Assembly: GCF_913054185.1 (NCBI RefSeq)
Contig: NZ_CAJXIV010000030.1
Location: forward strand, 1-39,343
Length of the DNA: 39,343 bases
Direction: 5' to 3'
Source: an uncultured Shimia sp.
Lineage (GTDB): Bacteria > Pseudomonadota > Alphaproteobacteria > Rhodobacterales > Rhodobacteraceae
In this document: one piece after another, positions 28,247 through 35,719 of the stretch
How the letters are laid out: each line of letters starts with the position of its first letter
How positions within the stretch are numbered: the first letter of the stretch is position 1
Notes under the pieces: model-generated
Database searches by the model: none
Told to the model about the DNA's origin: nothing
The model's input: only the letters and a program-made list of their open reading frames with translations
Program-made: the position numbers and the translations under genes

Positions 28247-28657
28247 TTGACACAAGGACTTAGCCACATAACCTTCATTGTACAGGACCTCGACAAGATG
28301 GAAGAGGTGCTGACAAACGTGTTGGATGCGACGCGGATCTACGACAGCGGGGAGCACACCTATTCCCTGTCCAAAGAGCGGTTCTTCGACATCGGAGGCG
28401 TGTGGGTCGCTACGATGCAAGGTGAGCCACTGCCAGAGAAAAGCTACAACCACGTCGCTTTCAAAATGGGGCCGGACGAGTATGATCGCAAACTGCGGTG
28501 CATTCGGGCTCTCGGGTTGGAGCTGAAAGAAGGGCGCTCCCGCGTTTCCGGCGAAGGGAATTCCCTCTATTTCTACGATCACGACAACCACTTGTTTGAG
28601 TTGCACAGTGGCTCACTTCAAGAGCGGTTGAAACGCTATGAGAATGCCACAGAGTGA
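28247..28657 (+). CDS. fosX: FosX-type fosfomycin epoxide hydrolase homologue (VOC superfamily)
   Basis: The 136-aa glyoxalase/VOC-fold protein matches FosX closely: GLSHITFIVQDLDKM at the start, SYNHVAFKM in the middle, and YFYDHDNHLFELHSGSL near the end. The Mn-binding triad falls at His7, His69 and Glu118 and the FosX general base at Glu44 (SLSKERFF), the same numbers I recall for characterised FosX. The start is TTG at 28247 with GAAAAGGG six bases upstream; the next in-frame ATG would remove the first metal ligand. It would add water to fosfomycin. In environmental bacteria the natural substrate may be a different epoxide or the activity may be weak. Confidence 0.85.
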   Translation: MTQGLSHITFIVQDLDKMEEVLTNVLDATRIYDSGEHTYSLSKERFFDIGGVWVATMQGEPLPEKSYNHVAFKMGPDEYDRKLRCIRALGLELKEGRSRVSGEGNSLYFYDHDNHLFELHSGSLQERLKRYENATE

Positions 28658-28662
28658 TCCGG

Positions 28663-28690
28663 AAAAACGAAAGGGCCCACAAGGGCCCTT
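28663..28690 (-). terminator. Rho-independent terminator of the DEAD-box helicase gene
   Basis: On the minus strand AAGGGCCC and GGGCCCTT form a perfect 8-bp stem with loop TTGT, followed by TCGTTTTT. It begins 26 bases after the helicase stop. On the plus strand the same stem lies just after the FosX-like gene but has no T-run there. Confidence 0.85.
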
Positions 28691-28715
28691 CCGCGACGTG
28701 TAAGGTTTTAATTGT

Positions 28716-30170
28716 TTACTGACCGCGTCGCTCGTCAAAGCTCATCGCAATAAAGCCGGGCATGTGATTGCCCATGCCGACAACTTTGTTGCCGTTGTCG
28801 CGGCGATCGTTGCGCCCACGGCCACGGCCACGCGAAGATTTGTCACCACGTTCACCACGATCATCACGCTGTTGGCGCTCTTCTCGTTGTGGCCGCGCGT
28901 CCTGCTTGGCACGCTCTTCGCGCTGAGGGCGGTCCTCTTTGGCAGGTTTCGCCGTCTCAACGGCTTCCGCAGGCTTGGTGGGGGTGTCTTCTTTGGCTTT
29001 GCGAGGTTTGCGCGGCTCAACTTTGATCGGGTTCTCAAGGCGTGCAATCTCTTTCTGGATCAACGCCTCAACCGCATCAAACTGCTTCTCGTCACGGGAG
29101 CTGCAGATCGTAATGGCTTTGCCCTCACGGCCCGCTCGACCCGTCCGACCAATGCGGTGCACATAGTCTTCCGGATGGCCGGGAACATCAAAGTTGAACA
29201 CATGGCTGACGCTGGGCACATCCAGGCCGCGCGCGGCCACGTCGGACGCCACGAGAATGCGTAAGTCGCCGCCCCGGAATGATTCCAGCGTCCGCGTCCG
29301 TTGGGATTGATCCAAATCGCCATGAATAGGCGCGGCATCGTAGCCGTACTTTTTCAACGACTTAGCAGTGATGTCCACGTCGGTCTTGCGGTTACAGAAA
29401 ATAATCGCGTTGGTGCATTTGTCACCTTCGCCATCAATCAATGCCCGCAAAACTTTTCGCTTTTCGCTGCCTTCCCGATCCCGGCGCGACGCCTTGAACA
29501 TCACAACGTTCTGTTCAATGGTCTCGCTGGCCGTGGCCTGACGCGCAACTTCCACTCGCTCAGGGTTGGACAGGAAGGTGTTGGTGATGCGCTCAATTTC
29601 CGGCGCCATAGTGGCGGAGAAAAACAGCGTTTGCCGCGTGAAGGGTGTCAGCCCAAAGATGCGCTCGATATCAGGAATAAAGCCCATATCCAGCATCCGG
29701 TCAGCTTCGTCGACAACCATAACTTTCACGTCGGACAAGATCAGCTTGCCGCGCTCAAAATGGTCCAAGAGGCGGCCAGGTGTGGCAATCAGAACGTCGA
29801 CACCCTTGTCGATGATCGTCTCTTGCTCCTTGAAGCTCACCCCACCAATCAGCAGTGCTTTGGTCAGCTTCAGATGTTTTGAATAGGTATCGAAGTTCTC
29901 GGCAACTTGCGCTGCCAGTTCCCGGGTTGGGCACAGGACCAGGCTGCGCGGCATCCGGGCGCGGGCGCGCCCACGGGCCAGCAAAGACAACATCGGAAGT
30001 GTGAAGCTTGCCGTCTTGCCGGTGCCGGTTTGGGCAATGCCTAGCACATCGCGGCCATCCAACGCAGAAGGAATCGCCCCTGCTTGAATTGGGGTTGGGG
30101 TTTCATAGCCCGCTTCGGTAATCGCTTTGAGTACCTTCGGGTTGAGGTTCAGGTCAGAAAATTTTGTCAT
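28716..30170 (-). CDS. DEAD-box RNA helicase (RhlE-like) with basic disordered tail
   Basis: The 484-aa ATP-dependent RNA helicase has the Q motif (TPTPIQAGAIP), Walker A AQTGTGKT (46-53), PTRELA (81-86), DEAD (154-157), SAT (185-187), then in domain 2 the conserved SDVAARGLDVPSV and HRIGRTGRAGR. From about residue 380 the sequence is low complexity: Lys/Pro/Glu-rich, then Arg/Asp/Gly-rich with RGRGRGR, as used by RhlE/DeaD relatives to bind RNA. It ends FIAMSFDERRGQ. Likely roles are ribosome assembly or mRNA decay, possibly with RNase J encoded convergently nearby. The exact subfamily is not certain. Confidence 0.95.
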   Translation of the reverse strand: MTKFSDLNLNPKVLKAITEAGYETPTPIQAGAIPSALDGRDVLGIAQTGTGKTASFTLPMLSLLARGRARARMPRSLVLCPTRELAAQVAENFDTYSKHLKLTKALLIGGVSFKEQETIIDKGVDVLIATPGRLLDHFERGKLILSDVKVMVVDEADRMLDMGFIPDIERIFGLTPFTRQTLFFSATMAPEIERITNTFLSNPERVEVARQATASETIEQNVVMFKASRRDREGSEKRKVLRALIDGEGDKCTNAIIFCNRKTDVDITAKSLKKYGYDAAPIHGDLDQSQRTRTLESFRGGDLRILVASDVAARGLDVPSVSHVFNFDVPGHPEDYVHRIGRTGRAGREGKAITICSSRDEKQFDAVEALIQKEIARLENPIKVEPRKPRKAKEDTPTKPAEAVETAKPAKEDRPQREERAKQDARPQREERQQRDDRGERGDKSSRGRGRGRNDRRDNGNKVVGMGNHMPGFIAMSFDERRGQ

Positions 30171-30337
30171 ATGTATCCGTGATTTACGGACACACTTTGG
30201 CCCGTAGCGGCGTTTCGGATCGGGCCCGTATGGCCCCGCGTCGATGGCGTTTTTGATCCACGGGGCCTTCTATCGCAACCGAGGCTTCAGGTCAATGAAA
30301 CCGAATATCTGTCAAAGATTTGGTGCGCGTGGTGGTT
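30171..30337 (-). other. Helicase 5' leader with inverted repeats
   Basis: This 167-bp gap between the glycosyltransferase stop and the helicase start holds no gene. TCCGT/ACGGA (30176-30180 and 30186-30190) sits next to the helicase ATG and would cover its weak ribosome site (ACGGA). GGCCCCG/CGGGGCC (30232-30238 and 30261-30267) forms a wider stem around 22 bases. A structured leader would fit a helicase that controls its own mRNA, but no promoter is clear. Confidence 0.4.
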
Positions 30338-31291
30338 TTACTCTTCAAATTCCGGGAAGTGTTTCTGGCGTTTTTGCACAAGCTCCAGCGCGTGACTGCG
30401 CAGTAAGCCATAGGCCTTGAGCTTTTCTGTCAGCTCAGGGGAGGCCACACAGACCTCTTCATAAAACTGCCGTAACCCGTCTGGTTCTTTGGCCAAATGT
30501 GCAAACAGCTTGTGCAGGTTCAAACCGCCCTGATTCTCTGGCGTCGCGGAACCAAGTTCATCGCGATAAGAGCCTTTCTGGTGCCGATAGGCAAAACTCT
30601 TGCTCCAGTGCTCCCAGCTGGTTGTGTGCAGATGCAGCAGCGCGGCGTCACTAAGCTCAACTTGCCCCGGGTTGTGCCGACCATTCTGGACCACATTGTG
30701 AATCTTGATCGTCATGTCTTTCTGCCCGGTGCGCAGAAACATCTTTCCGGCCACGTGGCTCACAAATCCATTTTTCAGGTAGGGCGCAAAATTGGGGTAG
30801 ATATCTTTGACAATCTGGTCACGCTTGGATTTGTCAGCAATGAACGTCTTAAAGTGGATTATCTGCTCCTCATCCAGTGAAGCCATTGCCTCTGCTGGAC
30901 GCACGCGCGCCACGAGGCAGCTCTCGGGCAAAGCCGCCAATTGCTGTGTTATGGGCTGATCCGGCCATAAAAACTCATCGACGTCGATGTGCAGCAGCCA
31001 ATCCACCTTTTTGGCGCGGTTGTAAGCATGGCGCACATTGTACGATTGCCGTGGTTGATGCATCGGCGGCTTTTTCCCGCGCGTCTTAAGCCAGTAGTTG
31101 TCTCCGGTACGGATTACGGTCAACTGCGGATGGGGCTTGAGATGTGCCTTTGCCTCTGGGTTGGCTGCGTCTAAATATATCCAGACGTGCGTGGCGCCCA
31201 ATTCTAAATGATAGGCGACAAAACTTAGAATATCGCCTGCAGGCGCCTTGATCGTGGCGACTACCCCCCACGTGGGGGCTTGCTTGTTCAT
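30338..31291 (-). CDS. Family 2-type glycosyltransferase (PF13704-like)
   Basis: The 317-aa protein begins with a Rossmann-like segment (VVATIKAPAGDILSFVAYHLE) typical of the Glyco_tranf_2_4 group. The metal-binding DxD motif lies in LLHIDVDEFLW (Asp103, Asp105) and a later G-K-M-F-L-R and H-L-H-T-T-S-W-E-H-W segment is usual for this group. No signal peptide or membrane helix is seen. The start overlaps the stop of the upstream gene by four bases, so they form a pair. It probably acts on surface polysaccharide; donor and acceptor are unknown. Confidence 0.85.
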   Translation of the reverse strand: MNKQAPTWGVVATIKAPAGDILSFVAYHLELGATHVWIYLDAANPEAKAHLKPHPQLTVIRTGDNYWLKTRGKKPPMHQPRQSYNVRHAYNRAKKVDWLLHIDVDEFLWPDQPITQQLAALPESCLVARVRPAEAMASLDEEQIIHFKTFIADKSKRDQIVKDIYPNFAPYLKNGFVSHVAGKMFLRTGQKDMTIKIHNVVQNGRHNPGQVELSDAALLHLHTTSWEHWSKSFAYRHQKGSYRDELGSATPENQGGLNLHKLFAHLAKEPDGLRQFYEEVCVASPELTEKLKAYGLLRSHALELVQKRQKHFPEFEE

Positions 31292-32043
31292 TGGCGGGCC
31301 TGTTGACGTTCTTTCTTGGCCCGCATCTGCGCCAATCGCCGAAACACACCGCCAGGCTCTTCAATCAACTCCTGCATCAGATGATCAACCAATGGCGCGA
31401 TCACCGGATCGGATTTTCCGATCTCCCAGATTGGCGCAAGAATGTTGATGTCCAGCCCGCCATGCACCAGCGAGAACGGCTCCATATCTAGAGGAAGTCG
31501 CGTCTTCACACGTTTGCCAAAACCATGCTCTTTGCTTGGCTCCAGCCCGCCAAACGAACGTTCAAATTCATAAAGCTTCATCATGCCAAACAGCATGCGT
31601 AAGCCTTGCCCCACCTCACGCTGCGCGGGCGTTTCGCCGTGATCTGCAAAAGTCTGCACAGAGCTCACTAGCCATCGCAGGTTCAGCTCCGAAAGCAGGT
31701 GTTCGGCTTCCTCAGCCCATACCCGACAAAACAAAGCCGCTGTTTGGGGAGGGTAATCCCGTTTGCGAAGGTTTGAGATCAGTTGAGCGTTCAAAAACGC
31801 CAATTCACTGAGGTCGATAAACTCCTCGGCAATTTGTCGACGTTTGCGTGCCCAGCTGGTGTTGGGATCGGTTGGACCTTTCCGTGCTGCGCGCTCAGGC
31901 ACAACCGCATTTGTCAGAACCGAAAGGTTTGCATCAAGCGGAGGCAGGTCTTCGGGGCCAAAATCAAACGGATCGCGCCGCCCGTCGTAGCGCTCCATCA
32001 TATAGGCGTAACCGCCCGGATAGGTGAGGGTTTTTTCTGACAT
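31288..32043 (-). CDS. Conserved-type hypothetical protein coupled to the glycosyltransferase
   Basis: The 251-aa soluble protein begins MSEKTLTYPGGYAYMMERYD and is mostly helical. It has a basic segment around RKRRQIAEEFIDLSELAFLN and a Lys/Arg/Gln-rich C-terminus (RAKKERQQARQ). No signal peptide, membrane helix or known motif was recognised. It overlaps the glycosyltransferase start by four bases, which implies a shared function or dosage. Its own start codon lies ten bases below a strong hairpin. It has the look of a lineage-restricted family. Confidence 0.75.
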   Translation of the reverse strand: MSEKTLTYPGGYAYMMERYDGRRDPFDFGPEDLPPLDANLSVLTNAVVPERAARKGPTDPNTSWARKRRQIAEEFIDLSELAFLNAQLISNLRKRDYPPQTAALFCRVWAEEAEHLLSELNLRWLVSSVQTFADHGETPAQREVGQGLRMLFGMMKLYEFERSFGGLEPSKEHGFGKRVKTRLPLDMEPFSLVHGGLDINILAPIWEIGKSDPVIAPLVDHLMQELIEEPGGVFRRLAQMRAKKERQQARQ

Positions 32044-32053
32044 GACACGATGT

Positions 32054-32078
32054 TTGCACGGGGGAAAACCCCGTGCAA
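32054..32078 (-). terminator. Strong hairpin between prfC and the next gene (terminator-like or translational)
   Basis: TTGCACGGGG (32054-32063) and CCCCGTGCAA (32069-32078) form a perfect 10-bp stem; on the minus strand the loop reads TTTTC. There is no T-run after the stem, so intrinsic termination is uncertain. It lies 12 bases after the prfC stop and ends 10 bases before the next ATG, so it could partly hide that gene's ribosome site or stabilise the prfC mRNA end. Confidence 0.5.
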
Positions 32079-32090
32079 TCGCAGAGTGTA

Positions 32091-33698
32091 TCAGACCATC
32101 ATTTCCTTGGTCGCGCTCAGCGTGATATCCGGATAATCACGTGCAACGCGGTCAATGTCCCACTGCAGGCGGGTCAAGAACACCACGTCGCCGTCGTTGT
32201 CGTAGCTGATGTGCTGCTTGTTCATATCCGCAAACTTTTCAACCGCTTTCCGGTCGCCATGAACCCAGCGGGCGGAGGTGAACTGGCTTTGATCAAAACG
32301 GACAGGCAGGCCGTACTCCATCTCAATCCGGCTGGCGAGAACTTCAAACTGAAGCTGCCCCACCACGCCGACGATAAAGCCCGAGCCAATCATTGGCTTG
32401 AACACCTTCGCGGCACCTTCTTCGGCAAACTGCATCAGCGCCTTTTCAAGATGTTTGGCTTTCAGGGGATCGCCTGCACGCACGCCTTGCAACAGCTCCG
32501 GCGCAAAGCTTGGAATGCCAGACACGCGCAACGCTTCACCTTCAGTCAGCGTGTCACCAATGCGCAATTGCCCGTGGTTGGGAATGCCAATGATATCACC
32601 GGCCCAGGCCTCTTCTGCCAATTCGCGGTCTGATGCCAAAAACAACACGGGGTTGGAAATTGCCATCGGTTTCTTGGTGCGCACATGGGTCAGCTTCATG
32701 CCACGTTTGAAGTGGCCCGAGGCCATTCGGACAAACGCCACACGGTCGCGGTGTTTCGGGTCCATGTTGGCCTGAACCTTAAACACAAATCCGGCCACTT
32801 TCTTTTCTTCTGGCGCAATTTTACGCGGCTCAGCCGTCTGAATTTGTGGCACTGGCCCGTAGGTGCCGATGCCATCCATAAGTTCCTTAACGCCAAAGGA
32901 GTTGATCGCAGAGCCAAACCAGATTGGCGTCATATGGCCTTCCAGCACCGCCTGCGGATCCAGTTTTGGCAACAACTCCTTGGCCATCTCAACTTCTTCG
33001 CGCAACTGCTCCAGCAGATGCTCCGGAATGTGATCAGCCAGCTTTGGATCATCCAGACTTTCAATCTGAACGCTCTCAGCCACCACATTCCGGTCAGCCC
33101 GGTCCATCAGCTCCAGCCGATCATTGAGCATGTCGTATGTGCCCATGAACTCTCGACCAACCCCAATTGGCCAGCTTGCCGGGGTCACATCAATCGCGAG
33201 GTTCTCTTGAATCTCGTCAATGATATCAAAGGTGTCGCGGCTTTCCCGGTCCATCTTGTTACAAAACGTCAGGATTGGCAGGTCGCGCAGACGGCACACT
33301 TCAAACAGCTTCTGCGTCTGGCTTTCGACACCCTTAGCGCCGTCAACAACCATGACCGCCGCATCCACAGCAGTGAGCGTACGATAGGTGTCTTCGGAGA
33401 AATCGCTGTGGCCCGGTGTGTCCACCAGGTTGAAGCGGAAATTGCGAAAATCAAACGACATGGCAGAGGCCGACACGGATATCCCGCGGTCTTTCTCCAT
33501 CTGCATGAAGTCTGAGCGTGTGCGCCGGGCTTCGCCTTTGGCCCGTACCTGACCGGCCATCTGAATCGCGCCACCATAGAGGAGGAACTTTTCGGTCAGC
33601 GTGGTCTTACCGGCGTCCGGGTGCGAGATGATCGCAAAGGTGCGACGGCGCGCAATCTCGGGCGGCAATTCGGGGCGGTTTGTCTGCGTGTCCAACAT
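32091..33698 (-). CDS. prfC: Peptide chain release factor 3
   Basis: The 535-aa translational GTPase recycles RF1/RF2 from the ribosome. The P-loop SHPDAGKTTLTEK lies near residues 24-36, followed by the G2/switch I region ending EKDRGISVSASAMSF, DTPGHSDFSEDTYR (G3), and NKMDRES (G4). The start is set at ATG 33698 (MLDTQTNRPELPPEIARRR), matching the family; the frame is open to a TTG at 33734 that adds 12 residues with no ribosome site. The next gene starts 47 bases downstream. Confidence 0.96.
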   Translation of the reverse strand: MLDTQTNRPELPPEIARRRTFAIISHPDAGKTTLTEKFLLYGGAIQMAGQVRAKGEARRTRSDFMQMEKDRGISVSASAMSFDFRNFRFNLVDTPGHSDFSEDTYRTLTAVDAAVMVVDGAKGVESQTQKLFEVCRLRDLPILTFCNKMDRESRDTFDIIDEIQENLAIDVTPASWPIGVGREFMGTYDMLNDRLELMDRADRNVVAESVQIESLDDPKLADHIPEHLLEQLREEVEMAKELLPKLDPQAVLEGHMTPIWFGSAINSFGVKELMDGIGTYGPVPQIQTAEPRKIAPEEKKVAGFVFKVQANMDPKHRDRVAFVRMASGHFKRGMKLTHVRTKKPMAISNPVLFLASDRELAEEAWAGDIIGIPNHGQLRIGDTLTEGEALRVSGIPSFAPELLQGVRAGDPLKAKHLEKALMQFAEEGAAKVFKPMIGSGFIVGVVGQLQFEVLASRIEMEYGLPVRFDQSQFTSARWVHGDRKAVEKFADMNKQHISYDNDGDVVFLTRLQWDIDRVARDYPDITLSATKEMMV

Positions 33699-33750
33699 GT
33701 CCGCGCGTATAGGTCGCAAAGCGTCATTTCGCAAGGAAAAGCGGCGCGCC

Positions 33751-34773
33751 CTACTTTGACGACGCCCGTTTCAAAAGCTCAACCGCGTCGGGACGATCCA
33801 GAAGACTTTCATGTACTTCCAAGTGCGCCTGCGGCATGCCACGCGCCGCATTTGACGCGGGTTGAAGACGTTCTTTGACTTCTTCCGGAACAGCTGGTTG
33901 CGTACGCGTGTCCATCTGCATGGTTTCTGCGGAAATGCCCTCGGCAAAGATGATCTGATGGGTGTCAAACATGATCTGATAATAGTCTACAAATCCGCCT
34001 TCATCGGCGTAGACTGTGTCGCCATTTACCAGATGCCGCGCCTTGATTAGAAGCTCGCTGCGTCCCACGCCAATATGATCATGGCGTTGATACACAAACA
34101 GGCGATGGTCCGGGCTCACCCGGAGATCAAGAGTGTTGTTCAATGTGCCGGCTGTGATCACAATTGGGGCAAACTCACCGCTGGCCCGTTGCACCGCATG
34201 CCCAATCCAGCGCACTTCCTGAGGGCCATCATCCCGCGTCAGAACGCGATCACCAATCGCCACATCTTCAACGCGTCTCTGTTCGCCTGTGGCCATCGTG
34301 ATCCGGGTGCCCCCGGTGAAGCTTACACAGGCCAGCTGTGCGAGTTTTGTCGAAGCTGCGCCCCGATCCACACCCACTAGCACATAGTCGCCTTTTGGTG
34401 TGAGCGGCGCCAAAGGCGCGCCATACACTTCAACCACACCACCTTCGTCATCCACCTCGACCAGAACCAGTACTTCGATGGTGTCGCCACTGGGCGGCAT
34501 AAAGGTTGCCACGCAATCAAGGTAGACGCGTGCGTCTTTGGTGCCGAGGCTATAGTCGCTGGCAATGAAATGCTGCCCTTCGCTGTCCGTGCGCAGGGCG
34601 AGGCTCTTTTCCTCGGCATCCTGGTTCAGCGTGTAGATATCGTCTGGCAGCAGTTCTTCCGCAAACGAGAGGGAATCACCAAGGTTGGCCCCGTCCGTCA
34701 CAACCAAAGCATCGGCCGGATACACTGGCAGGCGTTGGGAGGGCTGGGAGCTGTCTTGGACTTGAGACGTCAT
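33751..34773 (-). CDS. Hint-domain protein (Hedgehog/intein type)
   Basis: The 340-aa protein has an acidic N-terminal region (1-145) of unknown fold. A Hint domain spans about 149-285: SFTGGTRITMATGEQRRVED, I-G-D-R-V-L-T-R-D, W-I-G, then SPDHRLFV with His223 and a late THQIIFAEG segment. In most Rhodobacterales Hint proteins the first motif is CFTPGTRI; here Ser151 takes the Cys place, with a Cys at 149 two residues earlier. A C-terminal tail (290-340) follows. It may self-process. TAGGTAA precedes the ATG. The function is unknown. Confidence 0.85.
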   Translation of the reverse strand: MTSQVQDSSQPSQRLPVYPADALVVTDGANLGDSLSFAEELLPDDIYTLNQDAEEKSLALRTDSEGQHFIASDYSLGTKDARVYLDCVATFMPPSGDTIEVLVLVEVDDEGGVVEVYGAPLAPLTPKGDYVLVGVDRGAASTKLAQLACVSFTGGTRITMATGEQRRVEDVAIGDRVLTRDDGPQEVRWIGHAVQRASGEFAPIVITAGTLNNTLDLRVSPDHRLFVYQRHDHIGVGRSELLIKARHLVNGDTVYADEGGFVDYYQIMFDTHQIIFAEGISAETMQMDTRTQPAVPEEVKERLQPASNAARGMPQAHLEVHESLLDRPDAVELLKRASSK

Positions 34774-34920
34774 AACTTACCTATTTCCGTGTACTGTACA
34801 TGTTCTTTGACAATTTGAATGACATGCAAATGTGGCAGCACAGTGCCTTGGCTTCGGCATTATACTGGCATCCTGCCTAATTTGGGTATTTCTTACCCCC
34901 ACAACAACGGGGAGAATCGC
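34774..34920. other. Divergent control region between the Hint gene and the SDR gene
   Basis: This 147-bp gap separates two divergent starts. On the plus strand a TTGACA (34807-34812) is present but no good -10 follows at 16-18 bp; TATACT (34861-34866) lacks a matching -35. The SDR ribosome site is GGGGAGA (34909-34915). Confidence 0.4.
34790..34800. promoter_or_regulatory. Perfect 11-bp palindrome, possible operator
   Basis: TGTACTGTACA is an exact inverted repeat (TGTAC-T-GTACA) located 17 bp upstream of the Hint gene start and 120 bp before the SDR gene. Its size and place suit a small dimeric repressor site, or it may form part of the Hint promoter. No regulator gene lies next to it, and only one copy was noticed. 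Confidence 0.35.
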
Positions 34921-35700
34921 ATGGAATTGGGAATTAAGGGTAAACGCGCGCTGGTTTGTGCGTCTTCTAAAGGTCTTGGCTTGGGCTGCGCTCGCGCTTT
35001 GGCTGCGGATGGCGTGGATTTGATTATGAACGCACGTGGAGTCGGAGCGCTGGAAGCTGCTGCCGCCGACATTCGCGCCGAGTTTGGCGTCGAGGTCACC
35101 ACAATCGCCTGTGATGTGAGCACTGAGGAAGGCCAGGCCAAGTTGATCGAAGCTGCGAAAGGCGTCGATATTCTCGTCAATAATGCTGGCGGACCTCCTC
35201 CGGGCATGTGGACCGATTGGAACCGGGATGATTTTATCTCTGCTCTGGACGCCAACATGCTGGCGCCAATTGCCCTGATCAAAGCACTGGTGCCGGGCAT
35301 GATGGAGCGCGGCTGGGGGCGCGTTGTGAATATTACCTCCGTGTCGGTGAAATCCCCGATCCCAGTACTGGGTCTTTCCAATGCCGCCCGCGCTGGTTTG
35401 ACAGGCTATGTTGCGGGCACCGCGCGTCAGGTGGCCAGCAAAGGTGTAACCATTAACAACATCCTGCCGGGGATTCACGCCACCGACCGCGCCGTGTCTC
35501 TGGACACTGCCGTGACGGAGCAACAGGGCATCTCCATGCAAGAGGCTCAAGCCCAACGTGCCGCCACCATCCCCGCTGGCCGCTATGGCACGCCGGATGA
35601 GTTCGGTGCCACCTGTGCGTTCCTCTGTTCTGATCACGCAGGCTTTATCGTCGGGCAGAATGTTCTGCTGGACGGCGGCGCCTTTGCGTCGGCAATGTAA
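34921..35700 (+). CDS. SDR-family protein lacking the canonical catalytic Tyr and Lys
   Basis: The 259-aa Rossmann-fold protein starts MELGIKGKRALVCASSKGLG after GGGGAGA; the open frame extends upstream to 34819 but the extension is not SDR-like. The cofactor loop is SSKGLGLG (usual TGxxxGIG), and NNAG (87-90) and Ser140 (NITS) are kept. At the YxxxK position the sequence is SNAARAGL, so Ser153 and Arg157 replace Tyr and Lys. The C-terminal N-N-I-L-P-G and LDGGAFASAM are normal. It resembles the BKR-like subgroup that departs from the SDR tetrad. The reaction is unknown. The next gene follows after 19 bases. Confidence 0.88.
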   Translation: MELGIKGKRALVCASSKGLGLGCARALAADGVDLIMNARGVGALEAAAADIRAEFGVEVTTIACDVSTEEGQAKLIEAAKGVDILVNNAGGPPPGMWTDWNRDDFISALDANMLAPIALIKALVPGMMERGWGRVVNITSVSVKSPIPVLGLSNAARAGLTGYVAGTARQVASKGVTINNILPGIHATDRAVSLDTAVTEQQGISMQEAQAQRAATIPAGRYGTPDEFGATCAFLCSDHAGFIVGQNVLLDGGAFASAM

Positions 35701-35719
35701 GCCGGAGCAAAAAAAGTAA

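Noticed and set aside
31265..31278. Perfect 14-bp palindrome CCCCCACGTGGGGG near the glycosyltransferase start
   Set aside because: It lies within codons 6-11 (A-P-T-W-G-V) and has no loop for a hairpin. The residues explain the bases, so a regulatory role is not supported.
32685..33515. Plus-strand open frame of 276 codons inside prfC
   Set aside because: It is antisense to release factor 3, which is intact, with composition typical of a reverse frame.
34833..34847. Sigma54-like site TGGCAG-N5-TGC upstream of the SDR gene
   Set aside because: The GG-to-GC spacing is 11 instead of the required 12, and sigma54 sites do not tolerate that change.
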